Shown here piece after piece: positions 56,000-64,000 of a DNA stretch of 64,000 bases (position 1 is its first letter; each line of letters starts with the position of its first letter). Under the pieces are notes generated by a model. It did not search any database. It was not told where the DNA came from and worked only from the letters and a program-made list of their open reading frames with translations. Where the stretch lies: contig NZ_JALKAO010000004.1 of NCBI RefSeq assembly GCF_023015985.1, positions 248,001 to 312,000 of the forward strand, written 5' to 3'. The position numbers and the translations under genes are program-made. Source of the stretch: Marivita sp. S6314 (GTDB taxonomy: Bacteria > Pseudomonadota > Alphaproteobacteria > Rhodobacterales > Rhodobacteraceae).

Positions 56000-57130
56000 C
56001 TACTTCAGATGATCCACCACCATCAGGTGCTGGGCTTCGGTCTGCACCGCGTCCAGCCACCGCTGCACCAGCTTGGGATCATGCGGGGCCGGGCTGACCC
56101 CGGGGGCGATTTCGCGGTTCAGCACCGCTTCGATCGCCAAGGCCACCGGGTTTGACACCAGCCGCGCCATCGCCGATCCGCGCGCATCCCCCCAGGCATC
56201 CATCACGTAGGTCTTGTGCCAGACCGGCGCACCGTCCCGTTCCGCCAGCAGATCCACGCACAGCACCACGCGATCCGGTTCGCCGGGGGCATAGGCGTTC
56301 TTGGCCAGCAGTTCCTCTGCCAATTCGGTCAGCCGCGCGTCATCGGCGCTGCCCATCTCGGCAAAGATGTCGGCCCAGGCTTCGGCCCAGCCATTCAGCC
56401 GCAAGGTGCCGCGGACGAATTCCTTGACCTTCCATGTCGGATCGAACTGGTAATCGGCCATGAAAGGCAGGCTGTCCCGGTTCGGGTAGACTTCGAAAGA
56501 TTCCGGTGTGGGCAGGGGCGCGTCATAGCGCGAGATGGCGTCCCACGGGTGGGCGACGTCCAGTTCGGTGAAATGCCGGATTGATTTCGACGGCGAGCGC
56601 AGCGCCTTGAGCACCCCGACCGGGGCCCAGCTGAACTTGTAGCGGAAGGCGTTGGCCTGTTTCGGCACGCCGCCGCAATAGGATTTGAACGAGAGCACGT
56701 TGTCTGCGGCATAGGCCGCGCTGGCGCGGTACTCGGCGATCAGGTGATGCGCCATCAGGTGGTCGATGCCGGGGTCCAGCCCCACCTCGTTGACCAGCGC
56801 CACGCCTGCCGCGCGCGCGTCGCTGTCCAGCGCGCGCATCTCGGGGGCGATGTAGGAGGACGACACGAAATGCGCGCCCTTGGCGATGGCCATTTTGGCC
56901 AGCGGCACGTGCCAGTCGCCGGGCAGCATGGAGATGACCACGTCCCCGGCCTTGGTCTGCGCGGTCAGCGCATCGAGGTCAAAGACATGGATGTCGTCGG
57001 TCAGATCCCCCACCGCCGCGCGCGCCTTGTCGGCGGTCCGGTTCCAGACGGTCACGGGTGTGCCGTTCTGGATCAACCGCCGCAGGCCGGGGATGGCCGA
57101 CAGGCCTGTGCCGCACCAATGTACCGTCAT
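56000..57130 (-). CDS. Saccharopine dehydrogenase (L-glutamate-forming)
   Basis: 376-residue LYS9-type protein: WCGTGLSAIPGL start, NEVGLDPGIDHLMAHH and a C-terminal substrate domain. It would turn saccharopine into aminoadipate semialdehyde and glutamate. ATGA overlap with the lysine-forming partner gene. Confidence 0.85.
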   Translation of the reverse strand: MTVHWCGTGLSAIPGLRRLIQNGTPVTVWNRTADKARAAVGDLTDDIHVFDLDALTAQTKAGDVVISMLPGDWHVPLAKMAIAKGAHFVSSSYIAPEMRALDSDARAAGVALVNEVGLDPGIDHLMAHHLIAEYRASAAYAADNVLSFKSYCGGVPKQANAFRYKFSWAPVGVLKALRSPSKSIRHFTELDVAHPWDAISRYDAPLPTPESFEVYPNRDSLPFMADYQFDPTWKVKEFVRGTLRLNGWAEAWADIFAEMGSADDARLTELAEELLAKNAYAPGEPDRVVLCVDLLAERDGAPVWHKTYVMDAWGDARGSAMARLVSNPVALAIEAVLNREIAPGVSPAPHDPKLVQRWLDAVQTEAQHLMVVDHLK

Positions 57131-58176
57131 GAGGAACCCTTTCCGATGTGATCGTCAAACGTGGTTTTTGCCCGCCCCCAGACGCCCTGATCCACTGTGT
57201 CGAGCGTTTTGAGATGGGGCAGCAGCTGTGCCGCGAAATCCTCGGAGGATTCGCGCGGCATCAGCGAAGGCAGGTTGTCGATGGCCATGACATCCAGCGG
57301 CGGGGCGTCGCAGACCCGGGTGACCGGGCGCGCCCAGCTGGTGGCGGCGTCATAGACCTTGATGGGGGAGAAATCGCTGTCCGGGTCGCAGGCGATGTCG
57401 CCGATGACCCGCAGGGCGCGGGGCCGGGTGCAGGTGTCGGCAGGTACAAAGATCGGCGTGCCGGGACGCGCGAGGATGCAGTTGAAAAACAGCGTGTGGT
57501 CCAGCACTTCGGGGAAGGGACCCCCGTGGGCGGTTTCGGCCATGTCCCACTTGGTGACCCGCAGCCCGACCGCTTCACACAGATCGCTGGCCCCGGTGCC
57601 GACCCGGCCCAGAGCGCCGATGACCAGCGCGTCGGGGGTGGCGCCGTTCAGCGCGGCGGCCACATCGGCGCGCATGGCGTCAGACGACGCCCATGGCGTC
57701 ACAGGCGGGCAGGTGCCGTCGGATTGCGCGGCATAGGCCAGCAAGGAGACCGCCGCGCCGGCATAACCCGCCCAGTAGCCAAAGGCGGCGACGCGCCGGC
57801 CGTCGCTGTCCACAAGGTATTCCAGATCGTAGAGCGTGCCGCCACCGGCGCGGAAGCGCGACAGCAGGCGCTGACCGGCGGGCTGGCCCTTGTAGGCATG
57901 GCCAAACATGATGTGGCGGTGCCGCAAGGGTGTGCCATCATCGGGCAGTTCCTTGAGCCCGAACACAATTGCCTCGTCCGGAGCACCGACCCAGGACCCG
58001 GTTGGCGCAATCTCGGCCCCGGCCTCCCTGTAGGGTGCAATCGGCACAATGCGCGTCAGGCTGTCTTCGACCGTGACGCGCATGCCTTGCGCCACCAGCG
58101 CGGCAACACCGTCCGGCAGGAGGCCCACGCGTTCTTCATTGTCGCGGCTTTCCGCGCGGACCCAGAGATGAGTCAT
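57127..58176 (-). CDS. Saccharopine dehydrogenase (L-lysine-forming), LYS1-like
   Basis: 349-residue LYS1-type/LKR protein: WVRAESRDNEERVGLLPDGV N-terminus, the region FGHAYKGQPAG, and VIGALGRVGTG nucleotide site. It condenses lysine and 2-oxoglutarate, or the reverse. Together with its neighbour, a lysine catabolism route by the saccharopine pathway. Confidence 0.87.
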   Translation of the reverse strand: MTHLWVRAESRDNEERVGLLPDGVAALVAQGMRVTVEDSLTRIVPIAPYREAGAEIAPTGSWVGAPDEAIVFGLKELPDDGTPLRHRHIMFGHAYKGQPAGQRLLSRFRAGGGTLYDLEYLVDSDGRRVAAFGYWAGYAGAAVSLLAYAAQSDGTCPPVTPWASSDAMRADVAAALNGATPDALVIGALGRVGTGASDLCEAVGLRVTKWDMAETAHGGPFPEVLDHTLFFNCILARPGTPIFVPADTCTRPRALRVIGDIACDPDSDFSPIKVYDAATSWARPVTRVCDAPPLDVMAIDNLPSLMPRESSEDFAAQLLPHLKTLDTVDQGVWGRAKTTFDDHIGKGSS

Positions 58177-58245
58177 GTTTGTCCCCCGTCACCGTTTTGC
58201 TGCACAGTAGCCAGACCACCGCCGGGACAAAAGCCCCGATCCCCT

Positions 58246-58281
58246 GCTTCTCTGGTTCAAAAATACCTCTGCCGGAGGCAC
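58246..58281 (-). terminator. Stem plus TATTTTTGAA terminator-like motif
   Basis: On the minus strand a short CCTC...GAGG stem is followed by TATTTTTGAACCAGAGAAG. This is the 3' region of the phosphatase transcript. A similar motif follows purC. Confidence 0.4.
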
Positions 58282-58351
58282 GCCCGAGGCCCGCAGCCGG
58301 AGGCGAGGACCGAGTTATCCAGCGTGCGCGGCACGCGCACTCTGTCTGGTC

Positions 58352-59011
58352 CTAGATGTGGGTCTGGGCGAATTGGCGGTCCGGTGTGTCCAGATGCGGC
58401 AGCGCGTTGAACTGCGTCAGGGCCAGATGCCCTTCCAGCGGCAACCACGCGCTCAGAGACGTGTTCTGGATCGACAGGCACACGTTGCAGAACGCCGTCA
58501 TGTCGAGCCGCAGCGTCAGCCGCATCGCCATGCCGATCAGACCGCCTGACGTCACAACCAGCGACCGTCCGGGCAGGGCGCTGATGTCGTGCATCGCGTC
58601 GCGGACGCGGGCCTCGAAAGAATGAAAGCTTTCCGGCGCGCCTTCCAGCTTGCCGTCCTGCCAGTGCTGCATGAGGCTGGGCAGGTGATGGACAAAGCCT
58701 TCGCGGGTTGTGGGCAGGGTGATGCCGTGCTGGTCGGCCAGAAGCTGGGACAGGGTGAAATATTCCAGTTCGTTCAGGCGCGGATCTTCGATTGTGTCGG
58801 CGGGCGTTTCGGCGGCGATGCCGTCGGCGGTTTCGCGGTGGCGTCTTAGCGTGCCGGTCCAGACGCGGGCAAACACGTCGCCCCGGTGGCGCAGGTGTTC
58901 GCCCAGCCATCCGGCCTGCTGATGCCCCAGCGGGCTGAGCCGGTCGTAATCGCCTTCGTCTTTGGCGCCGGAATTGGCTTGTCCGTGACGGACAAGAACG
59001 ATCTGCGACAT
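58352..59011 (-). CDS. Histidine phosphatase family protein
   Basis: 219-residue phosphoglycerate-mutase-like phosphatase: LVRHGQANSGAKDEGDYDRLSPLG, WTGTLRRHRETA, and VTSGGLIGMA. The phospho-His is in RHG. Substrate not determined. Stands in its own transcript with DUF1476 gene upstream. Confidence 0.9.
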   Translation of the reverse strand: MSQIVLVRHGQANSGAKDEGDYDRLSPLGHQQAGWLGEHLRHRGDVFARVWTGTLRRHRETADGIAAETPADTIEDPRLNELEYFTLSQLLADQHGITLPTTREGFVHHLPSLMQHWQDGKLEGAPESFHSFEARVRDAMHDISALPGRSLVVTSGGLIGMAMRLTLRLDMTAFCNVCLSIQNTSLSAWLPLEGHLALTQFNALPHLDTPDRQFAQTHI

Positions 59012-59103
59012 GGGGCCTCGGGGTTTCAGGGGAGCGAAAGAAAAACGCGCCCGGTGAGAGATGGGCGCGTTCGTGTCATGCGGAAAAGCTCATGCGGCGA
59101 AAA

Positions 59104-59418
59104 TCAGGCTTCGTCCATGATCTGGGCTTTGGCCACCGGCATCAGTTCGGCCATCTTGGCGCGAATCTCGTCATCGGTGATCTTGCCTGCCACATCGGCC
59201 GACACCTTGCGGACCACGTCTTCGTGGCCGGCTTCTTCGAAATCGGCCTTGACCACGTCCTTGGCGTAGGCTTCGGCGTCATCGCCGGTTTTGCCAAGCA
59301 GCTCTGCCACCCACAGCCCCAACAGCTTGTTGCGGCGGGCTTCGGCCTTGAACTGCATTTCGGCGTCATGGGCGTATTTGTTTTCGAAGGCGTTTTCGCG
59401 GTCGTCGAATGTGGACAT
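59104..59418 (-). CDS. DUF1476 / F1-ATPase zeta inhibitor
   Basis: 104-residue alphaproteobacterial DUF1476: FDDRENAFENKYAHDAEMQFK, WVAELLGKTGDDAEAYAKDVV. The zeta subunit blocks reverse rotation of F1-ATPase. Strong GGAGACC site. Confidence 0.92.
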   Translation of the reverse strand: MSTFDDRENAFENKYAHDAEMQFKAEARRNKLLGLWVAELLGKTGDDAEAYAKDVVKADFEEAGHEDVVRKVSADVAGKITDDEIRAKMAELMPVAKAQIMDEA

Positions 59419-59611
59419 GGGGTCGGTCTCCTGCCGGTCGGTCTGTTTGACAAAGATATGACCGCAGGCGGCGCGGGCTTCAAGGGTTCAGGTCGCTTGC
59501 GACACCGTTGCGCATGCACTATGAGGCACCCAATCCACGCCGTTTTGGCCGGGCGTCGCAAGATGTCCACCGCTTCCGCGCAGTTCTGCGCACCTGACAG
59601 AAAGTTCTCGC

Positions 59612-60373
59612 ATGGCCCGTCGCAAGAAGATTTACGAAGGCAAAGCCAAGATTCTGTATGAAGGCCCGGAGCCGGGCACAATCGTGCAGTATTTCAAGGA
59701 CGACGCCACGGCGTTCAACGCTGAAAAGCGGGACGTGATCGATGGCAAGGGCGCGCTGAACAACCGTCTGAGCGAATTTTTCATGGTGGGTCTGAACTCG
59801 ATCGGGGTTCCGACACATTTCATGAAGCGGCTGAACATGCGGGAACAATTGGTGCGCGCCTGCGAGATCATTCCGCTGGAAGTGATCGTGCGCAATTATG
59901 CGGCAGGCACGATGGCCAAGCGCCTGGGAATCGAGGAAGGCACCCCGATGCCACGCCCGGTTGTCGAATATTGCTACAAGGACGACAAGCTGGGCGATCC
60001 GTTGGTGACCGAAGAACATATTGCCGCCTTTGGCTGGGCCAGCCAGCAAGACATGGAAGACATCCTGAGCCTTGCATTGCGGGTGAATGATTTCATGTCC
60101 GGCCTGATGTATGGCGTCGGTATCAAGCTGGTGGATTTCAAGATCGAGATCGGCCGGGTCTATGATGGCGATTACCAGCGCCTGATCGTGGCGGATGAGA
60201 TCAGCCCGGACAGCTGCCGGCTGTGGGACATCGAGTCAGGCCGCAAGCTCGACAAGGACGTGTTCCGCCGCGATCTGGGGGATCTGGCGGATGCGTATAC
60301 GGAAGTGGCGCGGCGTCTGGGTGTGATGCCCGCGAATGCGACGCCGATGGAAAAGCCAAAGCTGATCAACTGA
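59612..60373 (+). CDS. purC: SAICAR synthetase
   Basis: 253-residue Pur[50 protein letters not shown]. Condenses CAIR with aspartate. Followed by a stem and purS. Confidence 0.97.
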   Translation: MARRKKIYEGKAKILYEGPEPGTIVQYFKDDATAFNAEKRDVIDGKGALNNRLSEFFMVGLNSIGVPTHFMKRLNMREQLVRACEIIPLEVIVRNYAAGTMAKRLGIEEGTPMPRPVVEYCYKDDKLGDPLVTEEHIAAFGWASQQDMEDILSLALRVNDFMSGLMYGVGIKLVDFKIEIGRVYDGDYQRLIVADEISPDSCRLWDIESGRKLDKDVFRRDLGDLADAYTEVARRLGVMPANATPMEKPKLIN

Positions 60374-60414
60374 TGCAGCGCGTCATTGCAGGCGCTGCAT
60401 TTGCATATTTTTGA
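60373..60414 (+). terminator. Stem-loop between purC and purS
   Basis: ATGCAGCGC (60373-60381) pairs with GCGCTGCAT (60392-60400), then TTGCATATTTTTGAAAAG. May partly end purC transcription. Confidence 0.5.
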
Positions 60415-60459
60415 AAAGAAGACCTTGGGGTTTGCCCCCAATCCGAGACGGAGAGCATG

Positions 60460-60690
60460 ATGAAGGCACGGGTGCATGTGATGCTGAAGGACGGGGTTCT
60501 GGACCCCCAGGGCGAAGCGGTGCGGCACGCGCTTGGCGGGCTGGGCTTTGACGGCGTCGACAAGGTGCGTCAGGGCAAGATCATTGAACTGGATCTGGCA
60601 GAGGGCACATCCGAAGACACGGTCCGCGAGATGTGCGAGAAGCTGCTGGCTAACACGGTGATCGAAAGCTACCGGATCGAGCTGAGCTGA
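60460..60690 (+). CDS. purS: FGAM synthase subunit PurS
   Basis: 76-residue PurS: MKARVHVMLKDGVLDPQGEAV. Start at second ATG (60460) with GGAGAG 6 bases before; ATG 60457 also possible. Works with PurQ and PurL. Confidence 0.93.
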   Translation: MKARVHVMLKDGVLDPQGEAVRHALGGLGFDGVDKVRQGKIIELDLAEGTSEDTVREMCEKLLANTVIESYRIELS

Positions 60691-61358
60691 TGCGCGCGGC
60701 GGTTGTTGTTTTTCCCGGATCGAACTGTGACCGGGATCTGGCGGTGGCGTTCCGCGAGGCCGGGTGCCAGGTCGAGATGGTCTGGCACAAGGACACGGCG
60801 CTGCCTTCGGGGATCGACATCGTGGGCATTCCCGGCGGGTTTTCCTTTGGCGACTACCTGCGCTGCGGCGCGATTGCCGCCAATTCGCCGATCTGCGCCG
60901 AGGTCAAGGCCCACGCCAATCGCGGCGGCTACGTGTTCGGTGTGTGCAACGGGTTCCAGGTGTTGACCGAAACCGGGCTGTTGCCGGGCGCGCTGCTGCG
61001 CAATGCGGGGCTGAAGTACATTTGCCGGACGGTGCCGCTGATCGTGGGCACCTCTGACAGCATCTACACCAGTGGTTACTCTGTCGGGCAGGAAATCGGC
61101 ATTCCGATTGCGCATCACGATGGCAATTACACCGCGTCGGACGCGGTGGTGGCCGAATTGAGCGATCAGGACCGGATTGCGTTCCGCTACGGGGCCAACC
61201 CCAACGGGTCGACCGCGGATATCGCCGGGATCCTGTCGGAAAACCGGCGCGTGCTTGGCATGATGCCGCATCCGGAACGGGCGGCGGATGAGGGCCATGG
61301 CGGCACTGACGGGCGCGCGGTCTTTGCCAGTATCGCAGGGGCGCTGGCGGCAGCTTAG
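60690..61358 (+). CDS. purQ: FGAM synthase glutaminase subunit PurQ
   Basis: 222-residue class I glutaminase. The catalytic Cys is in FGVCNGFQVL and the His in MMPHPERA. Overlaps purS (TGATG). purL lies elsewhere. Confidence 0.97.
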   Translation: MRAAVVVFPGSNCDRDLAVAFREAGCQVEMVWHKDTALPSGIDIVGIPGGFSFGDYLRCGAIAANSPICAEVKAHANRGGYVFGVCNGFQVLTETGLLPGALLRNAGLKYICRTVPLIVGTSDSIYTSGYSVGQEIGIPIAHHDGNYTASDAVVAELSDQDRIAFRYGANPNGSTADIAGILSENRRVLGMMPHPERAADEGHGGTDGRAVFASIAGALAAA

Positions 61359-61425
61359 CGCTTGTTGACGCAGGCGTGACGCGGCGCTGCTTGAGCGTGG
61401 CGCGTGTTGCGCTTATCGTCATCGG

Positions 61426-63189
61426 ATGGCCCAGTCGACGTCGCTCTTTTCTTCAAACCGGCGGTCCGGATCGCTGTCGTGGCGGGTCCGGCTGGCGCTG
61501 ATCGCGCTGATCGCGGTGGCCGTGGCGACGGTGTTTGTTACCAACCACTATCTGACCAACCGGTTTACCGAGAGCACCCAGAACCGGGCAGAGCTGCGTC
61601 TGGCGCTGTATTCGGGGAACCTTGTGTCCGAGCTGCGCCGCAATGCGATTGTACCGCAGCTGCTGGCGCGGGACCCGGCCTTGATCGGGGCGTTGAATTC
61701 GGGCGATTTTTCGCAAAGCTCGCAGCGGTTGATTTCCTTTGTTGACGAGATTGGCGCGGCGTCGCTGATGCTGTTGGACGTGGACGGGCGGACGGTGGCG
61801 GCGACCAATCGGGAGCGGTTGGGCGAACAGCATCGCAGCAACGCCTATTTCGTTGAGGCGCTGCGGTCCAACGCGACGGTGTTCAGTTCCGAACGGCAGG
61901 AGGTGGGCAGTTTCAATTTCAGCTATTCGCGGCGGATCGAAAGCCAGGGGCAATCCATCGGGGTGATCGTGGTCGAGGTGGATCTGGCCAAGTTCGAACG
62001 CGCCTGGGTGGGGATTTCGGACGCGGTGCTGGTGACCAACAGCGAAGGCGAGATCATTCTGGCGACCGAGCCGCGCTGGCGCGGGCAGACGGTTGAGACC
62101 GCGCTCCAGCGTGAACCGGCGGACAGCGCGATTGAACGCGCGATCCGGGCGACGGCGGATTGGACGGCGCTTCCGGCGGATGCGTATTTCCAGGGGGAAG
62201 CGGTGATGCAGATCGAGGGTCGCATCCCGTTTCGCGGCTGGACCATGACCACCTTCACCACCTATGCCAGCGTGCGCGAGCGGGTGAACGCGGTGCTGGC
62301 GCTTGAGATCATGGGCTTTGCGATTCTGCTGGCGCTGGCGTTTTATGCGCTCAGCCGGAAGACCGCGTTGCGGATGGCGCTGTTCCAGCGCGAGTCGGCA
62401 GAGCTTCGCGCATTGAACCAGCGGCTACAGCGGGAAATCGCCGAACGCGAACGGGTGCAGGAGACGCTTGCGGTGGCCGAACAGACGCTGGCGCAGTCGT
62501 CCAAACTGGCCGCCTTGGGCGAGATGTCAGCGGCGGTGAGCCACGAGTTGAACCAGCCTTTGGCGGCGATGAAAACCTATCTGGCCGGGGCGAAATTGCT
62601 GATGCGGCGCAACCGGGCGGAAGAGGCGTTTTCGGCCTTCAGCCGGATCGATGATCTGATCGAGCGGATGGGCGGGATCACACGGCAGCTCAAGAGCTAT
62701 GCGCGCAAGGGGCAGGAGGCGTTTTCGCCTGTGGATATGGGCGATGCGCTGACGTCGAGCCTGTCGATGATGGAGCCGCAGCTGAAGTCGCGGAAGGTGA
62801 AAATCACCAAGATCTTGCCCGAAGACAAGGTGTTGGTGATGGGCGACCGGATGCGGATCGAACAGGTCATGGTGAACCTGTTGCGCAATGCGCTGGATGC
62901 CACCAAGACGGTGGCCGATCCGCAGCTTGAGATCATCCTTGCCCGAGGCGAGACGGCGACGCTGGCGATCCGCGACAACGGGCACGGGATCGAGGACCTC
63001 GATGCGCTGTTCGAGCCGTTCTACACCACCAAGCAGCCCGGTGACGGGGTGGGTCTGGGCCTTGCCATTTCTTCGGGGATCGTGAACGACCTTGGGGGAC
63101 GGTTGCTGGCGCGCAACGCCGAAAAAGGCGGCGCGGTCTTTGAAATGCAGTTGCCGATCTTAAATGAGCAAACGCAGGCGGCGGAGTAG
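61426..63189 (+). CDS. dctB: DctB-type sensor histidine kinase
   Basis: 587 residues. Two membrane spans flank a periplasmic Cache-type sensor (about residues 45-280), then a coiled coil, HisKA with H373 in AAVSHELNQPLAAMK, and HATPase_c (VMVNLLRNALDA, DNGHGI, GVGLGLAIS). DctB senses C4-dicarboxylates; the ligand here is not proven. dctD-like gene begins 4 bases after its stop. Confidence 0.93.
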   Translation: MAQSTSLFSSNRRSGSLSWRVRLALIALIAVAVATVFVTNHYLTNRFTESTQNRAELRLALYSGNLVSELRRNAIVPQLLARDPALIGALNSGDFSQSSQRLISFVDEIGAASLMLLDVDGRTVAATNRERLGEQHRSNAYFVEALRSNATVFSSERQEVGSFNFSYSRRIESQGQSIGVIVVEVDLAKFERAWVGISDAVLVTNSEGEIILATEPRWRGQTVETALQREPADSAIERAIRATADWTALPADAYFQGEAVMQIEGRIPFRGWTMTTFTTYASVRERVNAVLALEIMGFAILLALAFYALSRKTALRMALFQRESAELRALNQRLQREIAERERVQETLAVAEQTLAQSSKLAALGEMSAAVSHELNQPLAAMKTYLAGAKLLMRRNRAEEAFSAFSRIDDLIERMGGITRQLKSYARKGQEAFSPVDMGDALTSSLSMMEPQLKSRKVKITKILPEDKVLVMGDRMRIEQVMVNLLRNALDATKTVADPQLEIILARGETATLAIRDNGHGIEDLDALFEPFYTTKQPGDGVGLGLAISSGIVNDLGGRLLARNAEKGGAVFEMQLPILNEQTQAAE

Positions 63190-63193
63190 GTCC

Positions 63194-64000
63194 ATGGGAA
63201 AAGCCATGAAAATAGCGATTGTCGATGACGAAAAGGATATGCGTCAGTCGATCAGTCAGTGGCTGGCCTTGTCAGGCTATGACACCGAAACCTTTGCAAG
63301 CGCGGAAGAGGCGCTTGGCACGTTGGGGCCGGATTATCCGGGCATCGTGATTTCAGACATCAAGATGCCGGGGATGGATGGCATCCAGCTTTTGCGCAAG
63401 CTGATGGGATCGGACAGCGCGTTGCCGGTGATCATGATCACCGGGCATGGCGATGTGCCGATTGCGGTTGAGGCGATGCGCATCGGCGCGTTTGATTTCC
63501 TGGAAAAGCCGTTCAACCCGGACCGGATGTCGGACCTTGCCAAGAAAGCCACCAACGCACGGCGTCTGACGTTGGACAACCGCGCGCTGCGGCGCGAATT
63601 GGGCGACGGCACGCAGATGATGCGCAAGCTGATCGGGGCCAGCCCGGCGATGGAGCGGCTGCGCGAGGACATTCTTGATCTGGGACAAGCCGATGGGCAT
63701 GTGCTGATCGACGGAGAAACCGGCACCGGCAAGACGCTTGTGGCGCATGCGCTGCATGCAGTGGGCAGCCGGGCGGGCAAGAAATTTGTTCTGATCTCTT
63801 GTGCCGCGATGGATGAAGACACGCTGATCCGGCGTCTTTTTGGCCCGATGCAGCCGGATGACACGCGCTTGCCAGCGGTCGAAGAGGCGCGCGGCGGAAC
63901 CTTGGTGCTGGAAGACATCGAAGCGCTGTCGGATTCGACGCAGGCGCGGTTGCTGACGATGATGAACGACCAGGGCAATCCGCCCGAGACGCGGATCGTG
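63194..64000 (+). CDS. DctD-like response regulator, cut off at right edge
   Basis: 269 residues visible, no stop before the edge. Receiver domain (IAIVDDEKDMR, D in ISDIKMPGMDG) and AAA+ domain with Walker A GETGTGKT (K180). The sigma-54 contact GAFTGA loop after LFG is missing and shortened, and the Walker B is L-E240-D241 rather than the usual D-E. Starts at ATG 63194 after GGAGTAGG. It may not activate sigma-54. Confidence 0.85.
   Translation, partial: MGKAMKIAIVDDEKDMRQSISQWLALSGYDTETFASAEEALGTLGPDYPGIVISDIKMPGMDGIQLLRKLMGSDSALPVIMITGHGDVPIAVEAMRIGAFDFLEKPFNPDRMSDLAKKATNARRLTLDNRALRRELGDGTQMMRKLIGASPAMERLREDILDLGQADGHVLIDGETGTGKTLVAHALHAVGSRAGKKFVLISCAAMDEDTLIRRLFGPMQPDDTRLPAVEEARGGTLVLEDIEALSDSTQARLLTMMNDQGNPPETRIV

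Overview
The window is chromosomal DNA from an alphaproteobacterium, most likely a member of the Rhodobacterales (Roseobacter group). The call rests on combined markers: a ribosomal protein L21 with a C-terminal helix-hairpin-helix extension, a DUF1476 (zeta-type) F1-ATPase inhibitor, the gene order SUV3-like helicase / S4 protein / ferredoxin FdxA / CarD, choline sulfatase, and a split saccharopine pathway. Genes are tightly packed, with many 1-4 base start/stop overlaps (ATGA, GTGA, TGATG). No gene-free stretch exceeds 300 bases.

Layout. 1-4.8 kb: an FkbM-type methyltransferase tail, then sufC-sufD-two YIP1-like membrane proteins-sufS (iron-sulfur cluster assembly). 4.8-13 kb: small metabolic and stress genes (GlcG/HbpS-like protein, PuuD-like amidotransferase, tryptophan 2,3-dioxygenase with an SDR, a metallo-beta-lactamase-fold protein whose first metal motif is lost, choline sulfatase, secreted nuclease, glutathione peroxidase, DksA/TraR zinc finger). 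13-21.7 kb: oligoendopeptidase F with two small coupled genes, an amidohydrolase-DNA ligase-exonuclease operon, an HpcH aldolase, a lipase-like hydrolase with an SCP2 protein, and a TPR protein. 21.7-34.8 kb: helicase, S4, FdxA, CarD, a KefC-type antiporter, an 838-residue protein joining a GspL/PilM-like start to a GspC/PilP-like end, a SIMPL protein, a glycosyltransferase-like protein and an RTX/M10 protease.

34.85-44.42 kb is an integrated element in the 3' end of a tRNA-Ser(CGA) gene, bounded by an exact 15-bp direct repeat. It encodes a tyrosine integrase, a DUF6499/DUF2285-like regulator, AlpA, a RepA-like ATPase, an HK97-type major capsid protein and a P27-type small terminase, but no large terminase, portal, protease or tail operon. 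A truncated tape-measure start and a HEPN-like gene lie next to the capsid/terminase block, followed by an XRE repressor module. This layout suits a phage satellite (PICI-like) or a reduced prophage, and is the most interesting part of the window.

44.6-64 kb is core chromosome again: DUF2059 protein, rplU-rpmA, two GNAT acetyltransferases, obgE-proB-proA (proline synthesis), an orphan ABC ATPase, FliG, a small secreted Cys peptide, purB, a REPIN-like palindrome, a two-gene saccharopine pathway, a phosphatase, the ATPase inhibitor, purC-purS-purQ (purine synthesis), and a DctB/DctD-type two-component system. The DctD-like regulator runs off the right edge and lacks the sigma-54 contact (GAFTGA) loop.
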